Assembly: GCA_040905845.1 (NCBI GenBank)
Contig: JBBDQV010000161.1
Span: 25,467-89,466, forward strand
DNA from: VGDP01 sp040905845
Lineage (GTDB): Bacteria; Pseudomonadota; Alphaproteobacteria; SP197
Direction: 5' to 3'
DNA length: 64,000 nt
Shown here: positions 1-9,491 of the stretch, piece by piece
Layout of the letters: each line of letters begins with the position of its first letter
How positions within the stretch are numbered: position 1 is the first letter of the stretch
Program-made: the position numbers and the translations under genes
Notes under the pieces: generated by a model
What the model was told of the DNA's origin: nothing
The model's database searches: none
Seen by the model: only the letters and a program-made list of their open reading frames with translations

Positions 1-2
1 TG

Positions 3-1349
3 TCCCAAGCCGCCATGCTGGCGGGCCTCTTGAAGGCGCCGTCGCGCTATGCGCCGACCACCGATCTCGCCAGCGCCCAGGCGCGCGCCGCCCTGGTGCT
101 CGAGGCCATGGTCGACTCCGGCGTCCTCGATGCCCAGGCGGCCGCGGTCGCCAAGGGCCAGCCCGCCACGCTCCGAACGCCGCCCTCGACCGGGGCGGGC
201 GGGCGCTACTTCGCCGACTGGGTGCTCGACGACCTCGACGGCTACGTCGGTCCCGGCGCCGGCGACGTGGTCGTCGTCACCACGCTCGACGCTGGCCTCC
301 AGGAGCTCGCCGAGCAGGCCGTCGCCGAGGAGATCGCCGCCTCGGGCGCCGATCGGCGCTTCGGCCAGGCGGCCGTGGTGGTGCTCGCGCCCGACGGCGC
401 GGTGCTCGCCATGGTCGGCGGGCGCGATTACCAGACGAGCCAGTTCAACCGCGTCACCCAGGCGCTGCGCCAGCCCGGCTCGGCGTTCAAGCCGTTCGTC
501 TTCCTGGCGGGGCTCGAGGCCGGGTTCCGGCCGACCAGCCGGTTCACCGACGCGCCGATCTCGATCGCGGGCTTCGCGCCCAGGAACTACGACGGCAAGT
601 ACTTCGGCGAGGTCACGCTCGCCGAGGCGCTCGCCCGCTCGCTCAACAGCGTCGCCGCCCAACTCGCGACGAAGGCGGGCGTTGACCGGGTGATCGGCGC
701 GGCCCGGCGCCTCGGCGTCACCACGCCGCTCCGGCGCGACCTCAGCCTCGCGCTCGGCTCGTCCGAGATCACGCTGATGGAGCTGACGGCGGCCTACGGC
801 GCCCTCGTCAACCAGGGTCGCGCGGTGCTGCCCTACGGCATCACCGAGGTGCGCGACCCGCGCGGCACCGTGCTCTACGCCCGCGCCGGATCGGGGGCCG
901 GCAGCGTGATCGAGGAGCGCGTCCGCGCCGACCTGGTCGGCATGCTGACCGGCGTCGTGACGTTTGGCACCGGCACGGCGGCGGCGGTTCCCTGGCCGGT
1001 CGCCGGCAAGACCGGCACCAGCGAGGACCACCGCGACGCCTGGTTCGTCGGCTTCACCCACGACGCGGTCGCCGGCGTCTGGGTCGGCAACGACGACAAT
1101 TCGGCCATGCGCAAGGTCACCGGCGGCGGCGCGCCGGCGCGCATCTTTGCCCGCGTCATGACCGGCGCGATGGCCGGCAAGGTGGCACGGCCGCTGTTGG
1201 ACGAGCCGGCGCCGGCGGAGGACTTCGACGACCTGATGGGCGGGCTGCTCGCGACCCTCGGGCTCGCGGGCGACGATCCCGTGCCGATCGACACTGGCGT
1301 CGCGCCCGCCGGCGGCGAGGCCGCGCGCCGGGACGCGACCGAACGCTAG
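3..1349 (+). CDS. Class A penicillin-binding protein (PBP1-type), 5' truncated by window edge
   Basis: The reading frame is open from the first bases of the window, so the N-terminal membrane anchor and most of the glycosyltransferase domain lie outside. What remains (448 residues) starts with the end of the transglycosylase domain (SQAAMLAGLLKAPSRY, typical of PBP1 proteins). It then carries the whole transpeptidase domain: the SxxK box GSAFKPF with Ser at nt 480, the SxN box SLNS near nt 649-660, and the KTGT box near nt 1009-1020. The protein polymerises and cross-links peptidoglycan on the outer face of the inner membrane. The C-terminal tail is short and low in complexity. The family call is firm; the choice between PBP1A and other class A subtypes cannot be made without the N-terminus. 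Confidence 0.93.
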   Translation, partial: SQAAMLAGLLKAPSRYAPTTDLASAQARAALVLEAMVDSGVLDAQAAAVAKGQPATLRTPPSTGAGGRYFADWVLDDLDGYVGPGAGDVVVVTTLDAGLQELAEQAVAEEIAASGADRRFGQAAVVVLAPDGAVLAMVGGRDYQTSQFNRVTQALRQPGSAFKPFVFLAGLEAGFRPTSRFTDAPISIAGFAPRNYDGKYFGEVTLAEALARSLNSVAAQLATKAGVDRVIGAARRLGVTTPLRRDLSLALGSSEITLMELTAAYGALVNQGRAVLPYGITEVRDPRGTVLYARAGSGAGSVIEERVRADLVGMLTGVVTFGTGTAAAVPWPVAGKTGTSEDHRDAWFVGFTHDAVAGVWVGNDDNSAMRKVTGGGAPARIFARVMTGAMAGKVARPLLDEPAPAEDFDDLMGGLLATLGLAGDDPVPIDTGVAPAGGEAARRDATER

Positions 1350-1487
1350 ATGGCGGCCCCGTTCCTCATGGGCCGTCCGTACCATCGCCACTGGGTCAAG
1401 CGGGTGCCGGGTCTCGCCGGTCCGCCCTACGTCGAGATTCGCGACAACCTGCGCAGTGATCGCCTGGAGGTCGGCGACGGCGCCTAG
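1350..1487 (+). CDS. Possible 45-aa small ORF immediately after the PBP stop
   Basis: An ATG begins at the very next base after the PBP stop codon and opens 45 codons ending in TAG at 1485-1487. The product is basic in the middle (RPYHRHWVKRVPG) and acidic at the end. I recognise no family. There is no gap for a separate ribosome binding site, so translation would need coupling to the upstream gene. It may be a chance ORF or the remnant of a gene. Confidence 0.25.
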   Translation: MAAPFLMGRPYHRHWVKRVPGLAGPPYVEIRDNLRSDRLEVGDGA

Positions 1488-1572
1488 GTCCGCAGCGGGG
1501 CTTCACATCGCCCCGGGACGACCTATCATGGGTGCCGACCGCCCGAGGGACGGAAGGGAGCGAGGCGCCACA

Positions 1573-2571
1573 ATGCCGATCTGCGAAGTCGACCCGTGGC
1601 GCATGCAGTACTTCGCGCGCGTCGCCTGCCCCGAGGATGTCCGCGTTCCGACCGAGGACAGCGACGCCTACGTGTGGTTCCCGCGCCACCGTTGGGTCTA
1701 CAACAAGCTGCTCGTCGCCGAGAGCCAGGGGCTCGACGCCGCGCCCCACGGCGTCGACCCGCCGGCGTTCCCGGTCTTCTCCAAGCCCATCTACAACATG
1801 CGCGGCATGGGATCCGGCAGCCGCGTCGTCCGCACCGCCAAGGAGTACAAGGCGGTGACCCGGCCGGGCCACATGTGGATGACGTTGCTCGAAGGCGAGC
1901 ACGTCTCCACGGATCTGGCCGTCGTCGATGGCGCGGCGCGCTGGCTGCGCCACGCGACGGGCATGCCGATCGGCCAAGGCATGTTCGACTACTGGATCGT
2001 CGAGGATGGGAAGCGGCCCGACCTTGCCCGTTACGTCGGGGCATGGGTCCATCGCCACCTCGCTGGCTATACCGGAATCGTCAACGTCGAGACGATCGGC
2101 GGCCGCATCATCGAAGTCCATCTGCGCTTCTCGGACCAGTGGCCCGACCTCTACGGCCCGGGTTGGCTCGAGGCCCTGGTCGGCCTCTATGCCGAGGGCC
2201 GCTGGGACTTCCCAGAGCAGGAACGGCGGATAGGCTATAGCGTGGTCCTGTTCGGGGCGCACGGCGTGCGCTACAGGCACCCACCGGCCGACCTGGTCGA
2301 CGAGCTGCGCGCGACGCCCGACGTAACCAGCATCCAGATCACGTTCCACGAGGATCGCGAGCCCTCGGCCCATTCGATGCCGCCCGGCGGTTTCCGCCTC
2401 GCCATCGTCAACGGGCCGGACCTCGAGGCCGGCCGCGCCGTGCGCGAGAAGCTCGCGCTCAGCTTCTGGTCGACCCAGCAGCTCCTGCCGCGCCGGCGCG
2501 GCCGAGCCGCCGCTCTGGAACCCGACACCGGCCAGCGTCGCCTGCTGCTGGCGATGCCGACCGCGTCGTGA
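1573..2571 (+). CDS. Divergent ATP-grasp-like protein of unknown function
   Basis: The 332-residue product has no signal peptide and looks cytoplasmic. Its middle resembles an ATP-grasp fold: FPVFSKP (Lys71) followed by a glycine-rich GMGSGS loop matches the ATP-binding strand and lid. The segment LLEGEHVSTDLAVVDG resembles the EGE...D strand, and GIVNVETIGGRIIEVHLR (E181, H183, R185) resembles the metal-binding ExNxR strand, with His in place of Asn. I start at ATG 1573, preceded by GGAAGGGAG; an in-frame ATG at 1528 and upstream starts are less well placed. It converges on the D-Ala-D-Ala-ligase-like gene 75 bp away, so the two could act in related ligation chemistry. The substrate is unknown. 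Confidence 0.75.
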   Translation: MPICEVDPWRMQYFARVACPEDVRVPTEDSDAYVWFPRHRWVYNKLLVAESQGLDAAPHGVDPPAFPVFSKPIYNMRGMGSGSRVVRTAKEYKAVTRPGHMWMTLLEGEHVSTDLAVVDGAARWLRHATGMPIGQGMFDYWIVEDGKRPDLARYVGAWVHRHLAGYTGIVNVETIGGRIIEVHLRFSDQWPDLYGPGWLEALVGLYAEGRWDFPEQERRIGYSVVLFGAHGVRYRHPPADLVDELRATPDVTSIQITFHEDREPSAHSMPPGGFRLAIVNGPDLEAGRAVREKLALSFWSTQQLLPRRRGRAAALEPDTGQRRLLLAMPTAS

Positions 2572-2646
2572 TTGGGCCAAGGCGCGGCTGCCACGGCCGA
2601 TGGGCGACCGGCGACCCTGCGCCGTCGAAGGCCGCGTCGCGGCGCC

Positions 2647-3687
2647 TCAGGTCCTCGCGGCGGCCCGCGCGCGGTCGAGACGAGCGATCGCCGCATCGAT
2701 GATCATGCGCAACATGGTGGCGTAGGGAATGCCGGCGAACCCGGCCATGAAGGCCATCTTGCCGTCGGTCGCCCACGCCGGGTTGGGGTTCGCCTCCATC
2801 AGCTTGATCCTGCCATCGACGCCGCGCCGGAAATCGAACCGGGCGTAGTCGCGCAGGCCGAACCGGCGGAACAGCATGGTCGCGATGCGCGCCAGTTCCG
2901 CTTCCTCGGCGCGGTCCAGGTTTGCGCGGCGGTAGCGGACCAGGGTGAAGTAGGGCGAATTGGGGATCGCCTTCGATTCGTAGGAAAGGATCGGGTTGAG
3001 CCCGCGCGGCAGCTCGGAGAAGTCGACCTCGAGCGTGGGTAGCACGGTCAGCCCCTCATCGAGGTTGCCGATCACGCCGATGCCGTACTCGGGCCCCGGC
3101 AGATACTCCTGGACCAGGACGTCCGAACCCGGGAAAGCGTCCGCGAGCCACGCGAGGTAGCGCGCCGCCGCGTCGCGGTCGCGGACGACGGCGTCCTTGG
3201 TGATGCCGAGGCTGCCGTCGGCTCGGTTGGGCTTGATCAGCGCGGGAAACGCGACGTCGGGAACGCACCGGGCCTCGGCCGCCCAGAGGAAGACCTCGTC
3301 CGGCACCTCCACGCCGAGCGCACGCGCGACCTGGCGCACGACCGCCTTGTCCTGGCACTGGATCATCGCGGCGGGCGGCGCGCCGGTATAGTGAATCCCG
3401 AGCAGTTCTAGATAGGCGGGGATGTTGGGCTCGAACGCGATATCGTTGCGAAACCCCGTGTCGCAGAAGTTGACCGCGAGGTCGGGAGGGCTGGTGCGCA
3501 GACTGTCCAGCAGGCGGGTGTGATCCGACAGGACCTCGACCGCCAGATCGGCAAAGCCGGCCAGGGCCTCGACCATGGCCGCGTGGGTCTCGAAGTCCTC
3601 CTCGTTGTAGCGTCCGCCGCGCTTGCCCGGATCGGGGGCGCGGTGATCGCCCGTGATGACGAGCAGCCGAAGGGCCATCGAGGCCAT
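2647..3687 (-). CDS. D-alanine--D-alanine ligase-family ATP-grasp enzyme
   Basis: The product has 346 residues, the usual length for the Ddl family. It starts MASMALRLLVITGDH and carries an N-terminal alpha/beta domain. The ATP-grasp domain shows FPALIKPNRADGSLGI (the ATP-binding Lys and glycine loop), VLVQEYLPGPEYGIGV, and the metal-binding segment DYARFDFRRG...KLMEANPNPAW with the expected ExNPN. The enzyme joins two amino acids or amino-acid-like substrates with ATP. A housekeeping Ddl normally sits in the cell-division cluster, so this is more likely a paralogue with another dipeptide or amino acid substrate. GGAGG lies 10 nt upstream of ATG 3687, which supports that start over the in-frame ATG at 3678. 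Confidence 0.82.
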   Translation of the reverse strand: MASMALRLLVITGDHRAPDPGKRGGRYNEEDFETHAAMVEALAGFADLAVEVLSDHTRLLDSLRTSPPDLAVNFCDTGFRNDIAFEPNIPAYLELLGIHYTGAPPAAMIQCQDKAVVRQVARALGVEVPDEVFLWAAEARCVPDVAFPALIKPNRADGSLGITKDAVVRDRDAAARYLAWLADAFPGSDVLVQEYLPGPEYGIGVIGNLDEGLTVLPTLEVDFSELPRGLNPILSYESKAIPNSPYFTLVRYRRANLDRAEEAELARIATMLFRRFGLRDYARFDFRRGVDGRIKLMEANPNPAWATDGKMAFMAGFAGIPYATMLRMIIDAAIARLDRARAAART

Positions 3688-3962
3688 ATTGGCTCAACCT
3701 CCAGGGGTCACGGCCCATGCGCCGCAATCGCCCCCTCGAAGACGCAGAGTTAGCACGCACCGTGGCCCTTGCAAGGCCAAGATCGAGCCGATCGGCGGGC
3801 CTTACGGCGGCGTTAACCAGAACGTGACGAAACGGACCGCATTTTGCATAGTGCAGGAGCCGTGTCCTTCCCTAGGCTCACCATGCCAAGCCTTGGCTCC
3901 GGTCGGACTACTTGGAATCCCGATCGGGGACGCGGAAGAGGAATTCGAGGGAACTGCGACCC

Positions 3963-5306
3963 GTGCGCGATATCGCCCTCACGCTGTTCGTCCTCGGCGG
4001 CCTGATTCCGGCGATCAAGTGGCCCTGGATCGGGGCCACGATGTTCGCCTGGTTGTCGATCATGAACCCGCACCGGCTCACGTGGAGCTTCGCCCAGAAT
4101 CAGCCGTTCGCGGCGTTGGTGGCCGCGTGCACGTTGTTCGGCTGGATCATCTCGCGCGAGCCCAAGCGCTTTCCGCTCATGCCGCTGAGCGCCTTGGTTC
4201 TCGTCTTCGCCGCTTGGGTGTCGCTCACGACGGTTCTCGCCATTTCTCCCGCCGATGCCATGATCTACTGGAAGCGGACCATGAAGATTTTCCTCATGGT
4301 CGCCATCACCATGACCCTGATCACGGATGAGAAGCGTCTGAGGGTTGTCATCTGGGTGGTCGTGATGTCGTTGTCGTTCTTCGGCATCAAGGGTGGTCTT
4401 TTCACCGCCAATACTGGCGGAGGCGGGATCGTTCTTGGGCCATTCGGCTCGTACATCGCCGAGAACAACGCCCTGGCGCTCGCGCTGACCATGTGCGTGC
4501 CGCTGGTGCGCTACCTCCAGGTCGTCGAGAAGCGTCATTGGATCCGGTGGGCGCTCATCGCGGCCCAGGCGCTGATGGTGCTGTCCATCGTCGGCTCGTT
4601 TTCGCGCGGCGCCTTCCTGGCGATCAGCGTCATGCTGTTCGCCCTGTTCGTGCGCTCGCGCCAGAAGCTTCTCGTGGGCCTCCTTGGCATCGGTTTCGTC
4701 TTCGTCATCGTCCCGTTCATGCCCGCGGCGTGGCACGAACGCATGTCGTCGATCCAAGACTACGAACAGGACGCGTCGGCTCAGGGGAGATTCATGGCAT
4801 GGAACTTCGCCTACCGTCTCGCCTTGGATCGCCCGTTGGTCGGCGGCGGCTTCAACGTGAACGAGAACGTCCCGCTCTTCTTCCACTATGTGCCGGATGC
4901 CGACAGGGTCCGCTCGCCCCACAGCATCTACTTCGAGGTGCTCGGTTACCACGGGTTCGTCGGGCTGCTCCTTTTCCTGGCGATCGGTATCTCTCTTCTG
5001 CGAACCTGCGGAACGCTCATTCGGATCGGGAAACTGAGACCGGAGTTCGCCTGGGCCAGGGAGCTCGGCGCGATGGTTCAGGTCTCGGCCATCGGCTACG
5101 CCACGGGGGGCGCGTTCCTCAACCTGGCGTTCTTCGACTTCTACTATTACGTCATCGCGATCGTGGTGTGCGCCCGGTTCATCCTGGCCAAGAAGCTCAG
5201 CGACGAGGAGCGTATTAGGGTCGGCCTGCCCCGACGGGCCTTCGCTGACCCGGCGCCCGTCGCGCAGCCGAGTCCCGCCGCCAGGGGCTCCTATGGACCA
5301 CGATGA
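3963..5306 (+). CDS. Exosortase-A-associated O-antigen ligase/polymerase-like membrane protein
   Basis: The 447-residue protein is an integral membrane protein with about ten or more hydrophobic segments. The N-terminus RDIALTLFVLGGLIPAIKWPWIG and the following MNPHRLTWSFA and SYIAENNALALAL closely match the family annotated as putative O-glycosylation ligase, exosortase A system-associated (Wzy_C superfamily). Such proteins transfer or polymerise lipid-linked glycans on the periplasmic side. I start at GTG 3963 (AGGGAA about 10 nt upstream) because the family starts at VRD/MRD; an ATG at 3912 adds 17 atypical residues. CysD, CysNC and a glycosyltransferase follow, which fits an exopolysaccharide locus. 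No exosortase or PEP-CTERM protein is visible in the window. Confidence 0.85.
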   Translation: MRDIALTLFVLGGLIPAIKWPWIGATMFAWLSIMNPHRLTWSFAQNQPFAALVAACTLFGWIISREPKRFPLMPLSALVLVFAAWVSLTTVLAISPADAMIYWKRTMKIFLMVAITMTLITDEKRLRVVIWVVVMSLSFFGIKGGLFTANTGGGGIVLGPFGSYIAENNALALALTMCVPLVRYLQVVEKRHWIRWALIAAQALMVLSIVGSFSRGAFLAISVMLFALFVRSRQKLLVGLLGIGFVFVIVPFMPAAWHERMSSIQDYEQDASAQGRFMAWNFAYRLALDRPLVGGGFNVNENVPLFFHYVPDADRVRSPHSIYFEVLGYHGFVGLLLFLAIGISLLRTCGTLIRIGKLRPEFAWARELGAMVQVSAIGYATGGAFLNLAFFDFYYYVIAIVVCARFILAKKLSDEERIRVGLPRRAFADPAPVAQPSPAARGSYGPR

Positions 5307-5493
5307 CGGCGAGCCGCGCTCGTTGTGGGGCTCGGCGGCGGTCACCGACCAGCCGATCGACCAGCCTGTCGTTCGGCCTATGCAACGGCGTCGGTTTGAT
5401 GTATTGGCCGCGACGGGCAAGCAAGATCCGCTGCCGGCGATTCCTGGCACGCGCCGTCGCGTCGTGCCTCCCACACCCCTGCACGGCTCATCG

Positions 5494-6294
5494 ATGACCG
5501 CGAATCGCCTCGATCAGCTCGAAAGCCAGAGCGTCTTCGTCCTGCGCGAGGCGTTCAACCGCCTCGACAAGATCGCCATGCTGTGGTCGCTCGGCAAGGA
5601 TTCCAACGTCATGGTCTGGCTGGCCAAAAAGGCGTTCTTCGGCCACGTGCCGTTTCCGGTCATGCACATCGACACCGGCAACAAGTTCCCCGCGATGTAC
5701 GCGTTCCGCGATCACTACACGAAGGCGTGGAACCTCAACCTCGTCGTCGGCACCTGTCCGCCCCTCGAGGAGATGGACCCCTCCAAGCCGCCTGCGGCGC
5801 GGCGGGCCGAGCGCAAGACCAAGGGGCTGGCCGCCAAGATCGAGGAGCTGGGGCTGACCGGAATCATCGCCGGCATCCGGCGCGACGAAGAGGGAACGCG
5901 CGCCAAGGAACGCGTCTTCAGCCCGCGCGGCCAGACCCACGAATGGGACTTCCGCGACCAGCCGCCAGAGTTCTGGGACCAGTTCAAGACCGATTTCCCA
6001 CCCGGGACGCACGTTCGGGTCCACCCTCTGCTGCATTGGACCGAAGTCGACGTCTGGCGCTATATCCAGCGCGAAGGCATGCCGGTGGTCGACCTCTACT
6101 TCGCCAAGGGCGGCAAGCGCTACCGCTCGCTCGGCGACCAGGACATCACCGCCCCGATCGAATCGACGGCGTCGACGGTCGAGGAGATCATCGCCGAGCT
6201 CGAAGTCACCAAGGTCGCGGAGCGCTCGGGCCGGGCGATGGACCACGAGACCGAGGACGCATTCGAGCGCTTGCGTGCCGAAGGCTACATGTAG
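5494..6294 (+). CDS. cysD: Sulfate adenylyltransferase subunit 2 (CysD/NodP)
   Basis: This 266-residue PP-loop enzyme forms ATP sulfurylase with CysN, making adenosine 5'-phosphosulfate from sulfate and ATP in the cytoplasm. The PP-loop is SLGKDSNVM near residues 31-39. The family signatures HIDTGNKFP, GIRRDEEGTRAKERVFS and RVHPLLHWTEVDVWRYIQ are all present. The frame stays open upstream to ATG 5293, inside the previous gene, but homologues begin just before LDQLESQSVFVLRE, so ATG 5494 is preferred. CysNC follows after 16 bp. Its position beside polysaccharide genes, with no cysH or cysI, suggests sulfate activation for glycan sulfation rather than only for cysteine synthesis. Confidence 0.95.
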   Translation: MTANRLDQLESQSVFVLREAFNRLDKIAMLWSLGKDSNVMVWLAKKAFFGHVPFPVMHIDTGNKFPAMYAFRDHYTKAWNLNLVVGTCPPLEEMDPSKPPAARRAERKTKGLAAKIEELGLTGIIAGIRRDEEGTRAKERVFSPRGQTHEWDFRDQPPEFWDQFKTDFPPGTHVRVHPLLHWTEVDVWRYIQREGMPVVDLYFAKGGKRYRSLGDQDITAPIESTASTVEEIIAELEVTKVAERSGRAMDHETEDAFERLRAEGYM

Positions 6295-6310
6295 CTAGGA
6301 GATCATCAAC

Positions 6311-8239
6311 GTGGTTCAAGGCAGCACGAAGCGGACGCTGGCCGTGGTCGGCACGGGCGACGCCGACCGGGCGGCGCGCTCGGCCAACCGCGATCTGCTG
6401 AAGATCGTCATCGTCGGCCACGTCGATCACGGCAAGTCGACCCTGGTCGGCCGCATGTTCCACGACACCGGCTCGCTTCCCGACGGCAAGGTCGAGGCGA
6501 TCAAGGCCATGTGCGAACGTCGCGGCATGCCGTTCGAGTTCGCCTTTCTCATGGACGCGCTCCAGGCCGAACGCGACCAGGGCATCACCATCGACGCCGC
6601 GCAGATCTGGTTCAAGAGCGCCAAGCGCGACTACGTCATCATCGACGCGCCCGGCCACAAGGAGTTCCTGAAGAACATGGTCACCGGCGCGGCGGCGTCG
6701 GACGCCGCGCTGCTCGTCATCGACGCGCACGAAGGCGTGAAGGAGCAGTCGCGCCGCCACGGCTATCTCCTCCACCTGCTGGGCGTTCGCCAGGTCGCCG
6801 TGGTCTGCAACAAGATGGACCTGGTGGGCTTCGAGGAATCCGCGTTCCGCGGCGTCGAGCGGGAGTACACTCAGTATCTCGACTCGATCGGCGTCACGCC
6901 GACCTACGTCGTCCCCGTCTCCGCGCGGGAGGGCGACAACATCGCCCGGCCCGCCACGTCGATGGCGTGGTACGAGGGTCCGACCGTGATCGAGGCGCTG
7001 GACCACTTCCAGCCTTCGACGGTCCCGGTGGAGCTGCCCCTGCGGTTCCCCGTCCAGGACGTCTACAAGTTCGATCAGCGACGAATCCTCGCGGGTCGCG
7101 TCGAAAGCGGGGTCCTCAGGGTCGGCGACCGAATCCTCGTCTCTCCGGCGAACAAGGCGACGCGCGTCGCCTCGATCGAGGCGTGGGGATCGCCGGCGCC
7201 TGTCGAGGCCAAGGCCGGGCAATCGATCGGCATCACCCTCGACGAGCAGATCTTCGTCGAGCGCGGCGACATCGTCAGCCATATGGATCATGCGCCGATC
7301 GAGACCGACGTGTTCCGCGCCCAGATATTCTGGCTCGGCCGCGAGGCCTTGAAGGTCGGCGCCACGTACAAGTGCAAGCTCGCCACGGCCGAGTTCCCGA
7401 TCACCGTGCAGTCGATCGATCGGGTCATAGACACCGGCGATCTGTCGCACCGCGATGCCGTCAGGGTCGAGCGCAACGAGGTCGCCGAGGTCGTCTTGCG
7501 GTCACGCAAGCTGGTGGCGCTCGACGAGTTCAGGACGAACGCGCGCACCGGCCGGTTCGTCCTGGTCGACAAATACGACGCGGCCGGCGGCGGCATCGTC
7601 TCGATCGAAGGCTATGCCGACCAACGGACCCTGGTCACCGTGCGGGCGACCAACATCGTCCGGGTCGAGCGCGGCATCCCCGTGGAGGCGCGCGCCCGCC
7701 GCAACGGCCATCGGGGCGGCGTGCTGTGGCTGACCGGGCTCTCGGGCGCCGGCAAGTCGACGCTCGCCGTCGAACTCGAACAGCGGCTGTTCGCCAAGGG
7801 GTATCAAACCTACGTGCTGGACGGTGACAACGTGCGCGCCGGGCTCAACGCCAACCTCGGATTCTCGCCGGAGGACCGGGCCGAGAACATCCGCCGGGTG
7901 GGCGAGGTCGCGGCGCTGCTCGCGGACGCCGGGATGATCGTGATCACGTCTTTCATCTCGCCCTACCGGTCGGATCGCGAGCGAGCCCGCAGGGCCGCGA
8001 GCGAAGACTTTCACGAGATCTTCGTGAAGGCGGACCTCGCGACGTGCGAGCGGCGCGACCCCAAGGGGCTCTACAAGCGCGCGCGCGCGGGCGAGATCGG
8101 CGACTTCACGGGGATCTCGTCGCCCTACGAACCTCCGGAGTCGCCCGAGCTGATGGTCGATACGGCGGCCGAGGGCGTCGAGGCCTGCGTCGACCGGCTC
8201 ATGGATTACGTGCGCGGCCGCATCGCCATCGACGACTGA
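6311..8239 (+). CDS. cysNC: Bifunctional sulfate adenylyltransferase subunit 1 / adenylylsulfate kinase (CysN-CysC, NodQ-type)
   Basis: The 642-residue fusion carries two enzymes. Residues about 28-455 are CysN, a GTPase related to EF-Tu with the P-loop GHVDHGKST (residues 36-44), DAPGHKEF and CNKMDL. It drives APS formation with CysD. Residues about 465-640 are CysC, APS kinase, with its own P-loop GLSGAGKST near residue 476 and DGDNVRAGLN, which phosphorylates APS to PAPS. The GTG start at 6311 has AGGAG about 10 nt upstream. Together with CysD this gives a complete route from sulfate to PAPS, the sulfuryl donor for sulfotransferases or for reduction. NodQ proteins of rhizobia have the same fusion. 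Confidence 0.96.
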   Translation: MVQGSTKRTLAVVGTGDADRAARSANRDLLKIVIVGHVDHGKSTLVGRMFHDTGSLPDGKVEAIKAMCERRGMPFEFAFLMDALQAERDQGITIDAAQIWFKSAKRDYVIIDAPGHKEFLKNMVTGAAASDAALLVIDAHEGVKEQSRRHGYLLHLLGVRQVAVVCNKMDLVGFEESAFRGVEREYTQYLDSIGVTPTYVVPVSAREGDNIARPATSMAWYEGPTVIEALDHFQPSTVPVELPLRFPVQDVYKFDQRRILAGRVESGVLRVGDRILVSPANKATRVASIEAWGSPAPVEAKAGQSIGITLDEQIFVERGDIVSHMDHAPIETDVFRAQIFWLGREALKVGATYKCKLATAEFPITVQSIDRVIDTGDLSHRDAVRVERNEVAEVVLRSRKLVALDEFRTNARTGRFVLVDKYDAAGGGIVSIEGYADQRTLVTVRATNIVRVERGIPVEARARRNGHRGGVLWLTGLSGAGKSTLAVELEQRLFAKGYQTYVLDGDNVRAGLNANLGFSPEDRAENIRRVGEVAALLADAGMIVITSFISPYRSDRERARRAASEDFHEIFVKADLATCERRDPKGLYKRARAGEIGDFTGISSPYEPPESPELMVDTAAEGVEACVDRLMDYVRGRIAIDD

Positions 8240-8248
8240 CCGCGAGCC

Positions 8249-9451
8249 GTGCTTCGGCTTTTGACGTACACATCGCTCTACCCGAACGCGGTGCAGCCGA
8301 CGTTCGGCGTGTTCGTCGAGAATCGCTTGCGCCACTTGGTCGCGAGCGGACGGGTGACCAGCCGGGTCATCGCGCCGGTGCCGTGGTTCCCCTTCGAGTC
8401 GCGCCTTTTCCCCGTCTATTCGGGATACGCGCGCATGCCGCGCGAGGAGCAGCGGCATGGGCTGCTGGTCATGCACCCCAGGTTCATCGCCATCCCGAAG
8501 ATCGGCATGAACGTTGCGCCGCGCCTGCTCTATGCGGCGACCGCCCCCTTGGTCGCCAGGTTGGTCGCGGGCGAGCCGGGCGTCGATCTGATCGACGCCC
8601 ATTACGCCTACCCCGACGGCGTGGCGGCCGCCTGGCTCGGCCGACGATTCGACTTACCCGTGGTCCTGACCGTTCGCGGCAGCGACGTGAACGTGCTGTC
8701 GCACTACGACGCCCCGCGTCGGCGGATCCTGGAGACCGTTCGCTCCGTCGCCGGCTTGATCACGGTCAGCCGTGGACTCAAGGACAGGCTCGTCGAGCTG
8801 GGTGTCGCCGACCAGCACATCGTCGTGCTGCGCAACGGCGTGGACCTTGACGCTTTCCAGCCGGTCGACAAGGACGCTGCGATGCGCGCCCTCGGACTCG
8901 AGGGGCGCGTCGTTCTGTCCGTCGGGCAGCTCGTCGCCTTGAAGGGCCTCGACCTGACGATCCGAGCTCTGGCCAAGGTCCCGGACACGACGCTCCTGAT
9001 CGTCGGCGAAGGGCCCGAGCGGAGCCGGCTCGAGGCCCTGACCGCGGCTGAAGGCGTCGGCCACCGGGTGCGCTTCGTCGGCCGTGTCGACCACGATCGG
9101 CTCAAGACCTACTTCTCCGCCGCGAACCTGAGCGTTCTCGCGTCACGCAGCGAGGGCTGGGCCAACGTGCTCCTGGAATCGATGGCGTGCGGGACGCCGG
9201 TGGTCGCGACCGACATACCCGGCACCCGCGAGGTCGTCGGCGCGTCCGAGGCGGGCTTCCTCGTCCCCCGCACGGTCGAGGCGATCGCCGATGGCATCCG
9301 TCGCCTGCTGGCCAAGCCCCCGTCGCGCGCGGCGACCCGGGCGTATGCGGAGCGTTTCGGCTGGGAGGACACCACGCGGGGCCAGCTCGCGCTGTTCGAG
9401 TCGATCCTCGAGCGGCACCGCGCGTCGCGCTCCTTGACGGATCGCGCCTGA
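8249..9451 (+). CDS. Family 4 glycosyltransferase (exopolysaccharide type)
   Basis: This 400-residue protein has the two Rossmann-like domains of GT-B glycosyltransferases. The N-terminal part starts LRLLTYTSLYPNAVQPTFG and contains VLTVRGSDVN. The C-terminal GT4 part has VLSVGQLVALKGLDLTIRA, LIVGEGPE and the nucleotide-sugar-binding segment SEGWANVLLESMACGTPVVATD with the conserved ExxACGxPVVA pattern. It would transfer a sugar to a lipid-linked glycan on the cytoplasmic membrane face. It starts at GTG 8249, 9 bp after cysNC, and is probably in the same operon. The sugar specificity cannot be read from sequence. Confidence 0.9.
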   Translation: MLRLLTYTSLYPNAVQPTFGVFVENRLRHLVASGRVTSRVIAPVPWFPFESRLFPVYSGYARMPREEQRHGLLVMHPRFIAIPKIGMNVAPRLLYAATAPLVARLVAGEPGVDLIDAHYAYPDGVAAAWLGRRFDLPVVLTVRGSDVNVLSHYDAPRRRILETVRSVAGLITVSRGLKDRLVELGVADQHIVVLRNGVDLDAFQPVDKDAAMRALGLEGRVVLSVGQLVALKGLDLTIRALAKVPDTTLLIVGEGPERSRLEALTAAEGVGHRVRFVGRVDHDRLKTYFSAANLSVLASRSEGWANVLLESMACGTPVVATDIPGTREVVGASEAGFLVPRTVEAIADGIRRLLAKPPSRAATRAYAERFGWEDTTRGQLALFESILERHRASRSLTDRA

Positions 9452-9491
9452 TCGGCTTGCCTCGCCCGGCCCAAACCGAGAGACGAAACCC

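Noticed and set aside
3813..5474. Minus-strand open frame of 553 codons opposite the ligase-like gene
   Set aside because: It is rich in D, E, R and H with no domain pattern and runs opposite a clear membrane protein gene.
5293..5493. In-frame N-terminal extension of CysD from ATG 5293
   Set aside because: It overlaps the previous gene, lacks similarity to CysD and is rich in P and R. Homologues start near 5494.
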